Part shown: piece after piece, positions 1-6,642 of the stretch
Layout: every line of letters begins with the position of its first letter
Numbering within the stretch: the stretch's first letter is position 1
Origin: JBBPYA01 sp038200385
Lineage (GTDB): Bacteria; Actinomycetota; Actinomycetes; Mycobacteriales; Geodermatophilaceae
Direction of reading: 5' to 3'
Length of the DNA: 26,426 nucleotides
Assembly (NCBI GenBank): GCA_038200385.1
Contig: JBBPYA010000087.1
Coordinates: forward strand, 1 to 26,426
Position numbers and translations under genes: made by a program
The notes under the pieces: model-generated
Databases searched by the model: none
Seen by the model: only the letters and a program-made list of their open reading frames with translations
Told to the model about the DNA's origin: nothing

Positions 1-19
1 TACTTCGACCTGAAGAAGT
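1..19 (+). repeat. Left terminal inverted repeat of the insertion sequence
   Basis: TACTTCGACCTGAAGAAGT, an exact inverted match to 1644-1662. The repeat has internal symmetry (ACTTC ... GAAGT), so each tip could itself fold into a small hairpin. Confidence 0.85.
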
Positions 20-87
20 GTCAGGCCGGTGTTTCAGGTCGTCGGCCGCCCGTGGCCGGGGTTTGTTGATCTTCGGTCAAGTTCGGA

Positions 88-1569
88 CTACCCGGCCAGG
101 GTTCCGATCTTGACGAGGTTGTGCGCCAGAACTGCCTGTCCGATCCAGATCCGGGCTCCTTCGGTGCCATCCAGACGGGTGCGATCCCAGCCGTAGCCAC
201 GCTTGAGGCTGCTGATCCGGCCCTCGCTGCCGGTTCTCCACTTGATCGTCTTGCGGAACGCGGGCCTTCGTTCCTCGGCTTGCCGGGCCTTGCCGGGCTT
301 GCCCTTGCGGGGAATGACGACGTGGCGCACCCCTGCCTGGCGCAGGTCGTCCTCGACTCTCTTCTCACCGTAGCCCCGGTCGGCGGTCACGGTTGTGGGC
401 TTGCGCCCGGTGCGGCGCTTCACGCGCTCGACCGCCGGGGTCAGCTGCGGCGCGTCCGGGGGGTTGCCCTGTTCCAGGTTGTGGTCGAGCACGACGCCGT
501 CGTCGTTGTCGACGACCTGCGCCTTGTAGCCGAACTCCACCGGCTTGCCCAGCCGTCCCTTGGCGATCGGTCGGGCATCGCCCTCGTGCAGGCTGACCCG
601 TCGGGTCGCCCCAGCCGGGGTGATGCCGGCGACTCGCTGCCGGGTCTGCGCAGCGACCTGACGGGTCGCCTCCAGCAGTGCGGTCAGGTCGTCGACCGCC
701 CGCCGGAGCCGGCCGCGGCGTCGACCGGCTGCAGCATCACGCTCACCGGCCGCGGCCAGCGCCTCAGCCTTGGCCTGCGCCCGGCGCAGCGCGCGCCGGG
801 CGTTGCTCAGCAACCGCTCGGCGTCGTTGGCGGCCCGTTCGGCCAGGTCGGCCAGTTCCCCGGTGATCCGCTTCACGACCGCGTGGGCTTCGTCCTTGCC
901 TTGCGCGCTGCGCATCCGCAGCTTCGCGGCAATCCCGTGTGCCCGCTTGCCGGCGGTCCGGCTGCGGTCCCGCACCAGGGTGCGCGTTGCTCCACCGGCA
1001 GCCTGGATCCGCCGGCCGGTGACCGCGATCCGTCGGATCGCCTTGGCCAGCAGCCCGGAGTCGGTCGGATAGGCCACGTCGGCCGGGACCACCGTCGTGT
1101 CGGCCCGCAGCCGGTTAGTGCGCAGCAGCTTGGCCTCAGCCGCCTTGGCCAGCAGCGCCTCGTTGCAACCGTCCACGGCCGCGGTGCCGCAGCGGGTGGT
1201 GAGCTTCATCAACGTCGTCGGGTGCGGAACCTTCCCATCGATCGGGATGCGGCAGAACCTGCGCCAGGTGATCGAGTCACTGACCTCCCGGCACAAGCTC
1301 TCGTATCCGAGCCGGTGACGGAACTTCAGGAACATCATCCGCAGGTAGACCTCCATCGGCGTGGACGGCCGACCCACCCGCGGGTCGAAGAACGGCACGA
1401 ACGGCGCGAAGAACACCGGATCGTCCAACAGCGCGTCGACCCGGGCGAGCTCGTCCGGCAGCCGCAGCACCTCCGGCGGCAACACCGCCTCCCACAAGCT
1501 CACATCCACCGCTCGTGTCCGCAGCACCCGCCGCTCCTTGTGCTCACCCGACCGCCCCGACACGACCAT
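88..1569 (-). CDS. DDE transposase (ISNCY/IS1182-like, DUF772 N-terminus)
   Basis: This is the transposase of the surrounding insertion sequence, about 493 residues. The N-terminal part (FAPFVPFFDPRVGRPSTPME ... MFLKFRHRLGYESLCREVSD) has the look of the DUF772 transposase domain. The catalytic DDE region can be read as an Asp in RADTTVVPADVAYPTDSGLL, an Asp in TADRGYGEKRV, and a C-terminal Glu in GSEGRISSLKRGYGWDR. Between the first two Asp lies a long Arg/Ala-rich, probably coiled-coil insertion. The frame is open further upstream, but it then runs through the terminal repeat (YFDLKK), so I chose the ATG at 1569 inside the element. The ribosome binding site there is weak and a nearby GTG is possible. 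No stop or frameshift is seen, so the gene may be active. The exact IS family is uncertain. Confidence 0.85.
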   Translation of the reverse strand: MVVSGRSGEHKERRVLRTRAVDVSLWEAVLPPEVLRLPDELARVDALLDDPVFFAPFVPFFDPRVGRPSTPMEVYLRMMFLKFRHRLGYESLCREVSDSITWRRFCRIPIDGKVPHPTTLMKLTTRCGTAAVDGCNEALLAKAAEAKLLRTNRLRADTTVVPADVAYPTDSGLLAKAIRRIAVTGRRIQAAGGATRTLVRDRSRTAGKRAHGIAAKLRMRSAQGKDEAHAVVKRITGELADLAERAANDAERLLSNARRALRRAQAKAEALAAAGERDAAAGRRRGRLRRAVDDLTALLEATRQVAAQTRQRVAGITPAGATRRVSLHEGDARPIAKGRLGKPVEFGYKAQVVDNDDGVVLDHNLEQGNPPDAPQLTPAVERVKRRTGRKPTTVTADRGYGEKRVEDDLRQAGVRHVVIPRKGKPGKARQAEERRPAFRKTIKWRTGSEGRISSLKRGYGWDRTRLDGTEGARIWIGQAVLAHNLVKIGTLAG

Positions 1570-1643
1570 GATCTCGCCATTCCCGCCCTCAACACGGACG
1601 GCACGCCGAGCGGAACCCCTGCGCTGCAGCGCAATCGGCTTCG

Positions 1644-1662
1644 ACTTCTTCAGGTCGAAGTA
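1644..1662 (-). repeat. Right terminal inverted repeat of the insertion sequence
   Basis: Reads TACTTCGACCTGAAGAAGT on the minus strand, identical over 19 nt to the left end. The next base differs (G on the left, C on the right), so the perfect repeat stops there. It sets the right boundary of the element and rules out any transposase start upstream of it. Confidence 0.85.
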
Positions 1663-1723
1663 GCTAGACGCGGCTGCGCAGGCGGCAGAGCATTGCTGTG
1701 GGCATCTCTGTGGGGGGACTTCC

Positions 1724-2100
1724 ATGTCCGAGACATCGACGCGCAGCGGCATCGACATCGCCCACTACCTCGCCATCCGCGACTTCCGGTTGATGGAGGA
1801 CTGAGACGACGCGGAAGCGTCGGCGATCATCGCGCCCACCATGCACAACGACGAGGCAGTGGCCGAACCACCGGCCGCCCGCCAGCCGGAAGTGGCCGGG
1901 GCCTGCGCGACCTACGACTGGCTTCACTCCGCCTACGCGGACCTGCGCTGGACTATCCACACGGTTGTCGCCGAGGGTGACTGGGTGGTCGTCCGGACGA
2001 CGATGTCCGGCCGCCAGATCGGCCACTTCATGACATTCACCCCGAGGGTGAGGTCGCGCAGACCTTCCCGGCACCGGGTCTGAAGCTGGAAGCGCTCTAA
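1724..2100 (+). pseudogene. Broken SnoaL-like / ester cyclase-type gene
   Basis: An ATG at 1724, behind a G-rich ribosome binding site, opens MSETSTRSGIDIAHYLAIRDF and stops after 26 codons at a TGA. The same frame then continues through DWLHSAYADLRWTIHTVVAEGDWVVVRTTMSGRQIGHF, which is typical of SnoaL-like polyketide/ester cyclase proteins of the NTF2 fold. Near 2045 the family frame shifts (EGEVAQTFPAPGL continues in another frame), and the reading ends at TAA 2098-2100 before the C-terminal strands. So there is one in-frame stop, one frameshift and loss of the C-terminus. It lies 61 bp from the insertion sequence, in what looks like a decaying strip. Confidence 0.7.
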
Positions 2101-2413
2101 TCCTCGCCGACGACGATCCGGCTCGGCCGCATCCCCAGCGCCTCCTTCTGCCAGGCGGCACCAGCTCGGGCACGGCGGGGATGGCTGGCGATTCGGGCGG
2201 TTTCGGGCAGCTCGACGATGGTCTGGTAGCTGGTCACCCGCGACACCTTCGAGGCGTTGCGCCCGACGCATCCGGTCGCTGCGAAGGCCGTCCGGTCTGG
2301 CACGTGTCTGCCATGCGCCATCAGGCCAACGGCCCCTGCCCCTGCCCCTGCACTACTGCAGGCCATTGCGCCCGGGGTGATGGCGAGCTCCCGGCAGGGG
2401 CGATATTGCGAAG
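2101..2413. other. Unassigned stretch between SnoaL pseudogene and tRNA-Val
   Basis: About 310 bases with no convincing gene. The minus-strand reading SKVSRVTSYQTIVELPE ... RIASHPRRARAG is open but matches no family I can name. A vague likeness to the C-terminus of IS21-type transposases is too weak to call. A short CCCCTGCCCCTGCCCCTGC triplet repeat lies near 2335-2353. This is probably gene debris on the 3' side of tRNA-Val(GAC). Confidence 0.4.
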
Positions 2414-2485
2414 TGGGCGATACTGGGATTGAACCAGTGGCCTCTTCCGTGTCAGGGAAGCGCTCTCCCACTGAGCTAATCGCCC
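2414..2485 (-). tRNA. tRNA-Val (GAC)
   Basis: A 72-nt cloverleaf on the minus strand. The 7-bp acceptor stem is GGGCGAT/ATCGCCC with discriminator A. The D arm is GCTC...GAGC. The anticodon stem CTTCC/GGAAG encloses loop CTGACAC, giving anticodon GAC. The T arm is CTGG-TTCAATC-CCAG. No CCA is encoded. It is last in the Gly-Cys-Val cluster. Its 3' end faces the pseudogene and insertion sequence region. Confidence 0.97.
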
Positions 2486-2520
2486 GGGTGCAGCACGACC
2501 GGGAACGGTCGCAACTATCG

Positions 2521-2591
2521 AGGTGGAGACGGGATTTGAACCCGTGTGGACGGCTTTGCAGGCCGTTGCCTCGCCTCTCGGCCACTCCACC
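2521..2591 (-). tRNA. tRNA-Cys (GCA)
   Basis: A 71-nt cloverleaf on the minus strand. The acceptor stem is GGTGGAG/CTCCACC with discriminator U, as expected for tRNA-Cys. The anticodon stem ACGGC/GCCGT encloses loop CTGCAAA, giving anticodon GCA. The T loop is TTCAAAT. It is the middle gene of the cluster. Confidence 0.97.
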
Positions 2592-2625
2592 GAAGTGCGG
2601 CGAGCCTATGGGCCAGCCTCCTCCG

Positions 2626-2698
2626 AGCGGACGACGGGATTCGAACCCGCGACCCTCACCTTGGCAAGGTGATGCTCTACCAACTGAGCCACGTCCGC
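2626..2698 (-). tRNA. tRNA-Gly (GCC)
   Basis: A 73-nt cloverleaf on the minus strand. The acceptor stem is GCGGACG/CGTCCGC with discriminator U. The anticodon stem TCACC/GGTGA encloses loop TTGCCAA, giving anticodon GCC. The T loop is TTCGAAT. It is the first gene of the Gly-Cys-Val cluster, an order I recall as common in actinobacteria. Confidence 0.97.
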
Positions 2699-2715
2699 GT
2701 GCACCGGCAAGCCTA

Positions 2716-2733
2716 GCCCGGTCCGAGCCGGGC
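2716..2733 (-). terminator. Possible hairpin between the SsgA-like gene and the tRNA cluster
   Basis: GCCCGG-TCCGAG-CCGGGC forms a 6-bp GC stem between the stop of the minus-strand SsgA-like gene and tRNA-Gly. There is no T-tract, so it may be a weak terminator or a chance palindrome in GC-rich DNA. Confidence 0.3.
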
Positions 2734-2786
2734 CGACTCTAGCCGACGCCCGGAACGGCTCTCAAACCCGAACCCGGGTCGCGGCG

Positions 2787-3218
2787 TCAGTGATGCTCGG
2801 GCGGCACGATGTCCGAGGCGCCGTCGAGCAACGCCCTCAGGTGCGAGTCCCAGGACAGCCATCCGCTCTCCTCACCGGGGCGGACCAGGCTCCAGGTGCG
2901 GTTGAGGAAGGAGCGGATCCGCGCGGAGTCGGCGGAGAACAGCGCCTGGCCGGACGGCGAGCTGAGGTCCAGGAAGATCTGACGCCCGGACTCGGCCGGC
3001 CAGGCCCGCACGTCACCTTCACCGGTGGGACGGAGCAGCCCCATGTCGAGCAGCTCGCGGGCGAACAACCATTCGATCGGGCCGGAACGGCCCGGGAAGC
3101 GCAGGCGCACGGTGTACGGGTCGGCGCAGTCGTAGCACAACCGGCTGCTCACCGGCGTGGTGGCGGAGTCGGTGAGCATGCGCAGGATCAAGCCCATCTC
3201 GACACGGCCGACGCTCAC
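2787..3218 (-). CDS. SsgA-family sporulation/cell-division regulator (SsgB-like)
   Basis: A 143-residue protein with the length and signature stretches of SsgA-like proteins: LCYDCADPYTVRLRF, IEWLFARELLDMGLLRPTGE, GDVRAWPAE, and IFLDLSSPSGQALFSAD. Members of this family steer septum placement and FtsZ recruitment during sporulation in actinomycetes; SsgB is the most widespread. The GTG at 3218 was chosen because GGAAGGA lies a suitable distance upstream and because family members have a short leader before the LRM/LRL strand. The internal ATG at 3197 has no better site. The gene is divergent from the ECF sigma factor with about 140 bp between starts, so the two may share a regulatory region. 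Which paralogue (SsgA to SsgG) it is cannot be settled here. Confidence 0.9.
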   Translation of the reverse strand: MSVGRVEMGLILRMLTDSATTPVSSRLCYDCADPYTVRLRFPGRSGPIEWLFARELLDMGLLRPTGEGDVRAWPAESGRQIFLDLSSPSGQALFSADSARIRSFLNRTWSLVRPGEESGWLSWDSHLRALLDGASDIVPPEHH

Positions 3219-3359
3219 CCGATCGTCCTTCCCCGTACATCCCCGCCAACAGATTTCGTGTGACAGCCGGTTCAACGAGTGGTCGCGGCGGCGGTGACGG
3301 GCGCACCGGCAATCCGCGGGAGCGGTCGGCTCCGAAGAGACTGTGTGAGGATTGCTGTC

Positions 3360-3992
3360 GTGACTCGGGCACAACCGCGCTCGACCGGTTCGGGCAAGCA
3401 GGCCGATGCCGAGTTGGTCGCGCGACTGGTGGCCGGGGACTCCGCTGCCCTTGAGGAGCTCTACGACCGGTACGGGCGCCCGGCGTACAGCCTGGCCCGC
3501 CGGATCATCGGCGACCCGGTGCTGGCCGAGGACGTCGTCCAGGAGGTGTTTCTCGCGCTCTGGCGGGATCCGGACAAGTTCAAGCCGGACCGCGGGGCGT
3601 TCAGTAGCTGGCTGCTGGCGATGACCCACCACAAGGCGGTCGACGCTGTCCGCCGCGAAGAGGCCCTGCGCCGCAGGCGCACCAAGGCTGCCGAGGAGGA
3701 CGAGAGCCTGCTCAGCACTGAGTCCGCCGGGCCCGACGTCGAGGACCAGGTGATCGGATCGCTCAAGCGGGCCGGCGTACGCCGGGCGCTGCTGGCCCTG
3801 CCCGAGGTTCAGCGCGAGGCACTGACCCTGGCCTACTTCGGTGGGTACACGCAGCGGGAGGTGGCCGCCCTGACCGGGGCGCCGCTGGGGACGGTCAAGA
3901 CCCGCATGCTGGCTGGGATGCGCCGGCTCAAGGAAGCGCTCGGAGGCGTCGGGTTCCCCGAGATCGCACTGGGTGAGGGAGCGGGGCTGTGA
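3360..3992 (+). CDS. ECF-family RNA polymerase sigma factor (SigK-like, RskA-paired)
   Basis: A 210-residue group 4 sigma factor. Region 2 spans about residues 28-100 (LEELYDRYGRPAYSLARRI, AEDVVQEVFLALWRDPDKF). Region 4 spans about 135-192 (ALLALPEVQREALTLAYFGG, followed by the helix-turn-helix YTQREVAALTGAPLGTVKTR). The frame is open further upstream, but the GTG at 3360 is preceded by GAGGA eight bases away and by the natural start of the family, so I used it. It overlaps the anti-sigma gene by 4 bp (GTGA), implying translational coupling. The pairing with an RskA-type anti-sigma places it near the SigK/ECF19 group by context. Its regulon is unknown. Confidence 0.93.
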   Translation: MTRAQPRSTGSGKQADAELVARLVAGDSAALEELYDRYGRPAYSLARRIIGDPVLAEDVVQEVFLALWRDPDKFKPDRGAFSSWLLAMTHHKAVDAVRREEALRRRRTKAAEEDESLLSTESAGPDVEDQVIGSLKRAGVRRALLALPEVQREALTLAYFGGYTQREVAALTGAPLGTVKTRMLAGMRRLKEALGGVGFPEIALGEGAGL

Positions 3993-4891
3993 GCAGCGAC
4001 GACACCGCACGACGGGGACACGAGGAGTACGACCAGCTGGCGGTCGGCTGGGCGGTCAAGGCCCTGGAGCCCGACGACGAGGCGCGCTTCGCCCGCCACC
4101 TGACCGAGTGCGTCCGGTGCACGGACACAGTTCAGGACGCTCAGGAGCTGTGTGGCGAGCTAGCCCTGTCGCTGCGGCCGGAGGAGCCGCCGGCCGGGCT
4201 GCGGGCCCGGATCCTGGCCGCGGCCGCATCCGAACCGCGCCTGGTGACCGAACCGGCCTCGCAGACCGCCGTCGCCTCCGGCGTGGGACACCGGCGCCGC
4301 ACCGGTTCCACGGCCGGGCGTGGACCCGGCCGCGGCGGCAAGGCACCGGTCGGCCCGGGCGGGCAGCGCGGCGGACTGCTCGCCGCCGGTCGCCTCTCCC
4401 GGCGCTCCACCATGCTGGCCCGCGCGATGGCGATGGTCGGCGCGCTGGCGTTGATCGTCGGGTTGGGCGTCTGGAACGTCGAGTTGCGCAGCGAGGCGAC
4501 GAGCTCCCAGACCGTGGCCGCCGCGCAGGCGCAGGTCATCGGCCAGCTCAACGACGGCGGCATCTACCGGGTCGCTCCGCTGCAGAACTCCGACGGGAGC
4601 TCGGTAGGCATGGTCGTCGTGCACGACGGGGCCGCCAAGGTGATGTCCGCCGGGCTGCCGATCAACGACCACGACACCCAGACCCTCGTCCTGTGGGGGC
4701 TGCGGCCCTCGCTCGCTCCGGTGCCGCTGGGCACCTTTGACGTGGTGCAGCCGAGCCTGGACGTGCGCACCGTAAGCTCGACGTCGACCGGGCTCGATCA
4801 GTACCAGGGGTACGCCGTGAGTGTCGAGTCCGGCCGAAGCGCTCCGACTCGCCCGACGGAGCTCGTCGCGACCGGGACGGTGGGAAGCTGA
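3989..4891 (+). CDS. RskA-type membrane anti-sigma factor with zinc-binding ZAS motif
   Basis: A 300-residue protein predicted to sequester the overlapping sigma factor at the membrane. The N-terminal anti-sigma domain carries the ZAS signature, H11 and then H37-x3-C41-x2-C44 (HLTECVRC). A Gly/Arg/Pro-rich linker of about 60 residues follows. One transmembrane helix (about 142-163, MLARAMAMVGALALIVGLGV) precedes an extracytoplasmic RskA domain (PF10099 type) containing NDGGIYRVAPLQNSDGSS, VMVVH-like and LVLWGL segments. This topology fits release by regulated proteolysis, as known for SigK/RskA systems. Start GTG 3989 overlaps the sigma stop. The signal sensed cannot be told from sequence. 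Confidence 0.9.
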   Translation: MSSDDTARRGHEEYDQLAVGWAVKALEPDDEARFARHLTECVRCTDTVQDAQELCGELALSLRPEEPPAGLRARILAAAASEPRLVTEPASQTAVASGVGHRRRTGSTAGRGPGRGGKAPVGPGGQRGGLLAAGRLSRRSTMLARAMAMVGALALIVGLGVWNVELRSEATSSQTVAAAQAQVIGQLNDGGIYRVAPLQNSDGSSVGMVVVHDGAAKVMSAGLPINDHDTQTLVLWGLRPSLAPVPLGTFDVVQPSLDVRTVSSTSTGLDQYQGYAVSVESGRSAPTRPTELVATGTVGS

Positions 4892-4965
4892 GCCAGCGCA
4901 CTGACGACACCGGCAAGGGGTCCGAGTCCGACTCACAATCGGACCGGCCCAGCCTGCGGCAACGG

Positions 4966-5316
4966 TTGCGGTCCAACCCGGCCACCCGCACGCCGTACCG
5001 GGTGGCGGTCGGTGTGGTCGGCGCGCTCATCGTGGTCGCCGGGTTCGCGGCGATCCCGCTGCCCGGACCCGGCTGGCTGGTCGTCATCGCCGGCCTGGCG
5101 GTCCTGGCCAGCGAGTTCGAGTGGGCCAGCCGGCTGCTGCAGTTCACCAAGAGCAAGGTCAGGGCGTGGACCCAGTGGGTGATGCGCCAGCCGACGTGGG
5201 CCCGGTTGCTGATCGGGCTGCTCACAGCGGCCCTCGTGTACGGCGTGCTCGTGCTGAGCCTGCACCTGACCGGGGTTCCGGACTGGATCCCCGACTGGGT
5301 GCCGCTCTGGCGCTGA
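4966..5316 (+). CDS. PGPGW (TIGR02611-type) membrane protein
   Basis: A small integral membrane protein of unknown function. The motif LPGPGWLVVIAGLAVLASEFEWASR is the hallmark of the PGPGW family; the full Pro-Gly-Pro-Gly-Trp core lies at residues 32-36. Three hydrophobic helices are seen: about 13-30, 36-50 and 82-102. The only standard start in frame is TTG at 4966, which has no good ribosome binding site. The frame continues upstream to a CTG at 4888 that overlaps the anti-sigma stop (CTGA), and the intervening residues (PSLRQRLRSNPATRTPYRV) resemble the usual N-terminus of the family. The real start may therefore be 4888 or another non-standard codon. It is co-directional with the sigma/anti-sigma pair and probably in the same operon. 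Confidence 0.8.
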   Translation: MRSNPATRTPYRVAVGVVGALIVVAGFAAIPLPGPGWLVVIAGLAVLASEFEWASRLLQFTKSKVRAWTQWVMRQPTWARLLIGLLTAALVYGVLVLSLHLTGVPDWIPDWVPLWR

Positions 5317-5390
5317 GCCAGGCGCCCGGGCTCCCGGTACCCGGCGCCGATCGGCGGGGCGCGCGGGTCGGTAAGGTAGCTGCGGTCCGA

Positions 5391-5462
5391 GGGCGATTAG
5401 CTCAGCGGGAGAGCGCTCCGTTCACACCGGAGAGGTCACTGGTTCGATCCCAGTATCGCCCA
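5391..5462 (+). tRNA. tRNA-Val (CAC)
   Basis: A 72-nt cloverleaf. The acceptor stem is GGGCGAT/ATCGCCC with discriminator A. The anticodon stem CTCCG/CGGAG encloses loop TTCACAC, giving anticodon CAC. The T loop is TTCGATC. The 3' 19 bases of the gene plus one base downstream are repeated at 11746-11765, making it a likely integration target. A -10-like TAAGGT lies at 5372-5377. Confidence 0.97.
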
Positions 5463-5463
5463 C
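5444..5463 (+). repeat. Putative attL: 3' end of tRNA-Val(CAC)
   Basis: TCGATCCCAGTATCGCCCAC covers the T loop to the discriminator base of the tRNA plus one flanking base. It occurs identically at 11746-11765 in the same orientation. Tyrosine recombinases of actinobacterial integrative elements commonly use tRNA 3' ends as attachment sites, so this is read as the tRNA-proximal attachment site. Confidence 0.7.
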
Positions 5464-5581
5464 CACGAGAGCCCAGGTCAGAAGGCCAGTTCCAGCCATC
5501 CCTCCTCGGCCGTGCAACTTACGTGCAATATGCCGCTCGTGTCCGCTGGCGCGGTGGCCGCTGGCCGGCGCTCGCTCGCGG

Positions 5582-5830
5582 TCACCACCGCCTTCCTGCG
5601 GCTGCCATACGACGGTGCGGTGGACCCACCGTCAGGCGGCAGCGGTGCTCCTTCATGGGGCGGGGCACCGCGCCGCTGGCGGCTGCAGGTGGAGGCAGTT
5701 CCTTGCCGAGGGTGGAGCGTCGTCGGTCGCAGGAGTCGCACAAGGCGATGTGGCCGTGGCGGACGACGGCGAGGAGGCGGCAGTGCATTCGGGTCGGCGG
5801 GTCGGTGGTGTAGTGCAGCGAACAGGGAGG
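5582..5830 (-). pseudogene. Remnant of a small Cys-pair ORF near istB
   Basis: The minus strand reads CSLHYTTDPPTRMHCRLLAV and then HIALCDSCDRRRSTLGK, a stretch with a paired-cysteine (CDSC) zinc-ribbon look. I recall it from small hypothetical proteins of actinomycetes. After STLGK the reading degenerates into low-complexity Pro/Ala/Arg sequence, without the helix-turn-helix tail I would expect. It lies just downstream of the istB fragment on the same strand. Function is unknown and the assignment rests on memory of similar sequences. Confidence 0.35.
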
Positions 5831-5849
5831 GACACGACGTCAACGCCCT

Positions 5850-6108
5850 GTTGACGTCGGCTGGCTGGTCGGTGTCGTCCCGGGGCCGTTTGCGGGGCCG
5901 GTAGCTGGGTCCGTCCATCAGGATCTGGTGGCTGATGTTGATCAGCCGATCGAGCAGTGACTCGGCCACGACGGGGGTTGGGGAACAGGGCGCACCAGTC
6001 GGTGGGGCCCGGTTGGAGGTCGGGATCAGCGGCCGGCCGGCGGCGGCCCTTTCGGACACCAGCTCATACAGGTCGTCGGCCTGGGCCGCGGTGAGCGCTC
6101 CCGCATCA
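5850..6108 (-). pseudogene. IS21-family helper ATPase (IstB-like), C-terminal fragment
   Basis: The minus strand reads LTAAQADDLYELVSERAAAG, PLIPTSNRAP and VVAESLLDRLINISHQILMD GPSYRPRKR in sequence, which matches the C-terminal third of IstB-type ATPases (the TSNR sensor region and the LDRLLHH-like end). Two compensating single-base changes sit between TSNRAP and VVAES: one base is missing in the GGGCCCC run near 6010, and one is extra in a C run near 5980. The Walker A and B region is absent. The fragment begins abruptly about 20 bp downstream of the second excisionase-like gene, in the place where an integrase would be expected. Confidence 0.7.
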
Positions 6109-6130
6109 TGAAGTACGTCGCATCAGGCAT

Positions 6131-6319
6131 TTACGCCGATGGGATGCGCTTCGCCAGCGCGGCCACATCTTCTGCGCTCACACGAATGGACCTGGGTCCA
6201 ATCCTGTATGCCGGGAGCCGGCCCTCAGCAATCCTGCGGCGGAGGGTCCGCTCACTGACGCCATACCAGGCGGCGGCCGCCTTGAGCGTGAGGTTCTGCT
6301 TGGCATTGGGTCTGGTCAT
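6131..6319 (-). CDS. Excisionase-type helix-turn-helix protein (second of two)
   Basis: A 62-residue protein consisting of one MerR-like winged helix-turn-helix (HTH_17 type): LTLKAAAAWYGVSERTLRRRIAEGRLPAYRIGPRSIRVSAEDVAALAK. The pattern of a helix, the SERTLRRRI recognition helix and the wing RIGPRSIRV is typical of Xis/AlpA-like proteins that bend DNA at attachment sites or control integrative elements. Its ATG overlaps the stop of the preceding gene (ATGA), and GAGGAG lies 9 bases upstream, so the pair is cotranscribed and probably coupled. In actinobacterial integrative elements xis usually precedes int next to the tRNA; here no int follows. The frame is intact, so it could still be expressed. 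Confidence 0.75.
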   Translation of the reverse strand: MTRPNAKQNLTLKAAAAWYGVSERTLRRRIAEGRLPAYRIGPRSIRVSAEDVAALAKRIPSA

Positions 6320-6642
6320 GATGGGTCACTCCTCTCACCGTCGGGTTGCCAAGCCCAAACTCGCGTTCCAGGGGATCTGCTTGTCGACGGCGGGGAATTG
6401 CTCTTCCCGGTTGTCGTAGAGCTAGTCGCTCGGACGCGGCAGGCCTCGATGAAGTCGTCCAGCGTCGACCGTTGCAGCCGGACGTAGGTTCCGAGCTTCA
6501 CGTAGGAGATGCGTCGTTCGGCCACAAGACGACGGACGAAGCGTTCACCGGTTCCGAGGTAGTTCCCGTCCTGCGCCACCGTCAGCAACTCGTCGACGAC
6601 GACGCTGTCGCAGGGGTGATCAATCTCGCTCTGGGTCATCAC
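6316..6642 (-). CDS. Excisionase-family DNA-binding protein (first of two)
   Basis: A 108-residue protein. Residues about 13-68 form an HTH_17 excisionase domain (VDELLTVAQDGNYLGTGERF, then VRRLVAERRISYVKLGTYVR, then a DDFIEA helix). The usual VAEYLG of this family is replaced by DGNYLG. The C-terminal 40 residues are Ser/Thr/Pro-rich and may be a drifted tail. The start is GTG 6642 or ATG 6639, directly after the upstream TGA (TGAGTGATG), so translation is coupled. The 3' end overlaps the second excisionase-like gene. Two different excisionase-like genes in tandem could be one Xis and one regulator of the element's replication genes. Confidence 0.75.
   Translation of the reverse strand: MMTQSEIDHPCDSVVVDELLTVAQDGNYLGTGERFVRRLVAERRISYVKLGTYVRLQRSTLDDFIEACRVRATSSTTTGKSNSPPSTSRSPGTRVWAWQPDGERSDPS

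Larger units (their letters stand above)
1..1662. mobile_element. Insertion sequence, ISNCY/IS1182-like, apparently complete
   Basis: The element is bounded by perfect 19-bp terminal inverted repeats: TACTTCGACCTGAAGAAGT at 1-19 and its reverse complement at 1644-1662. A single DDE transposase gene on the minus strand fills the interior. Because the left repeat starts at base 1, the true left tip and any target-site duplication may lie outside the window. The right flank is GCTAGACGCG. The total length of about 1.66 kb and one long ORF are usual for this kind of element. Intact ends plus an open transposase frame suggest a recent arrival. Confidence 0.85.

Noticed and set aside
121..1980. A long plus-strand open frame across the insertion sequence
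   Set aside because: It is antisense to the transposase, crosses the right end of the element and has no protein family features. It arises from GC-rich codon bias.
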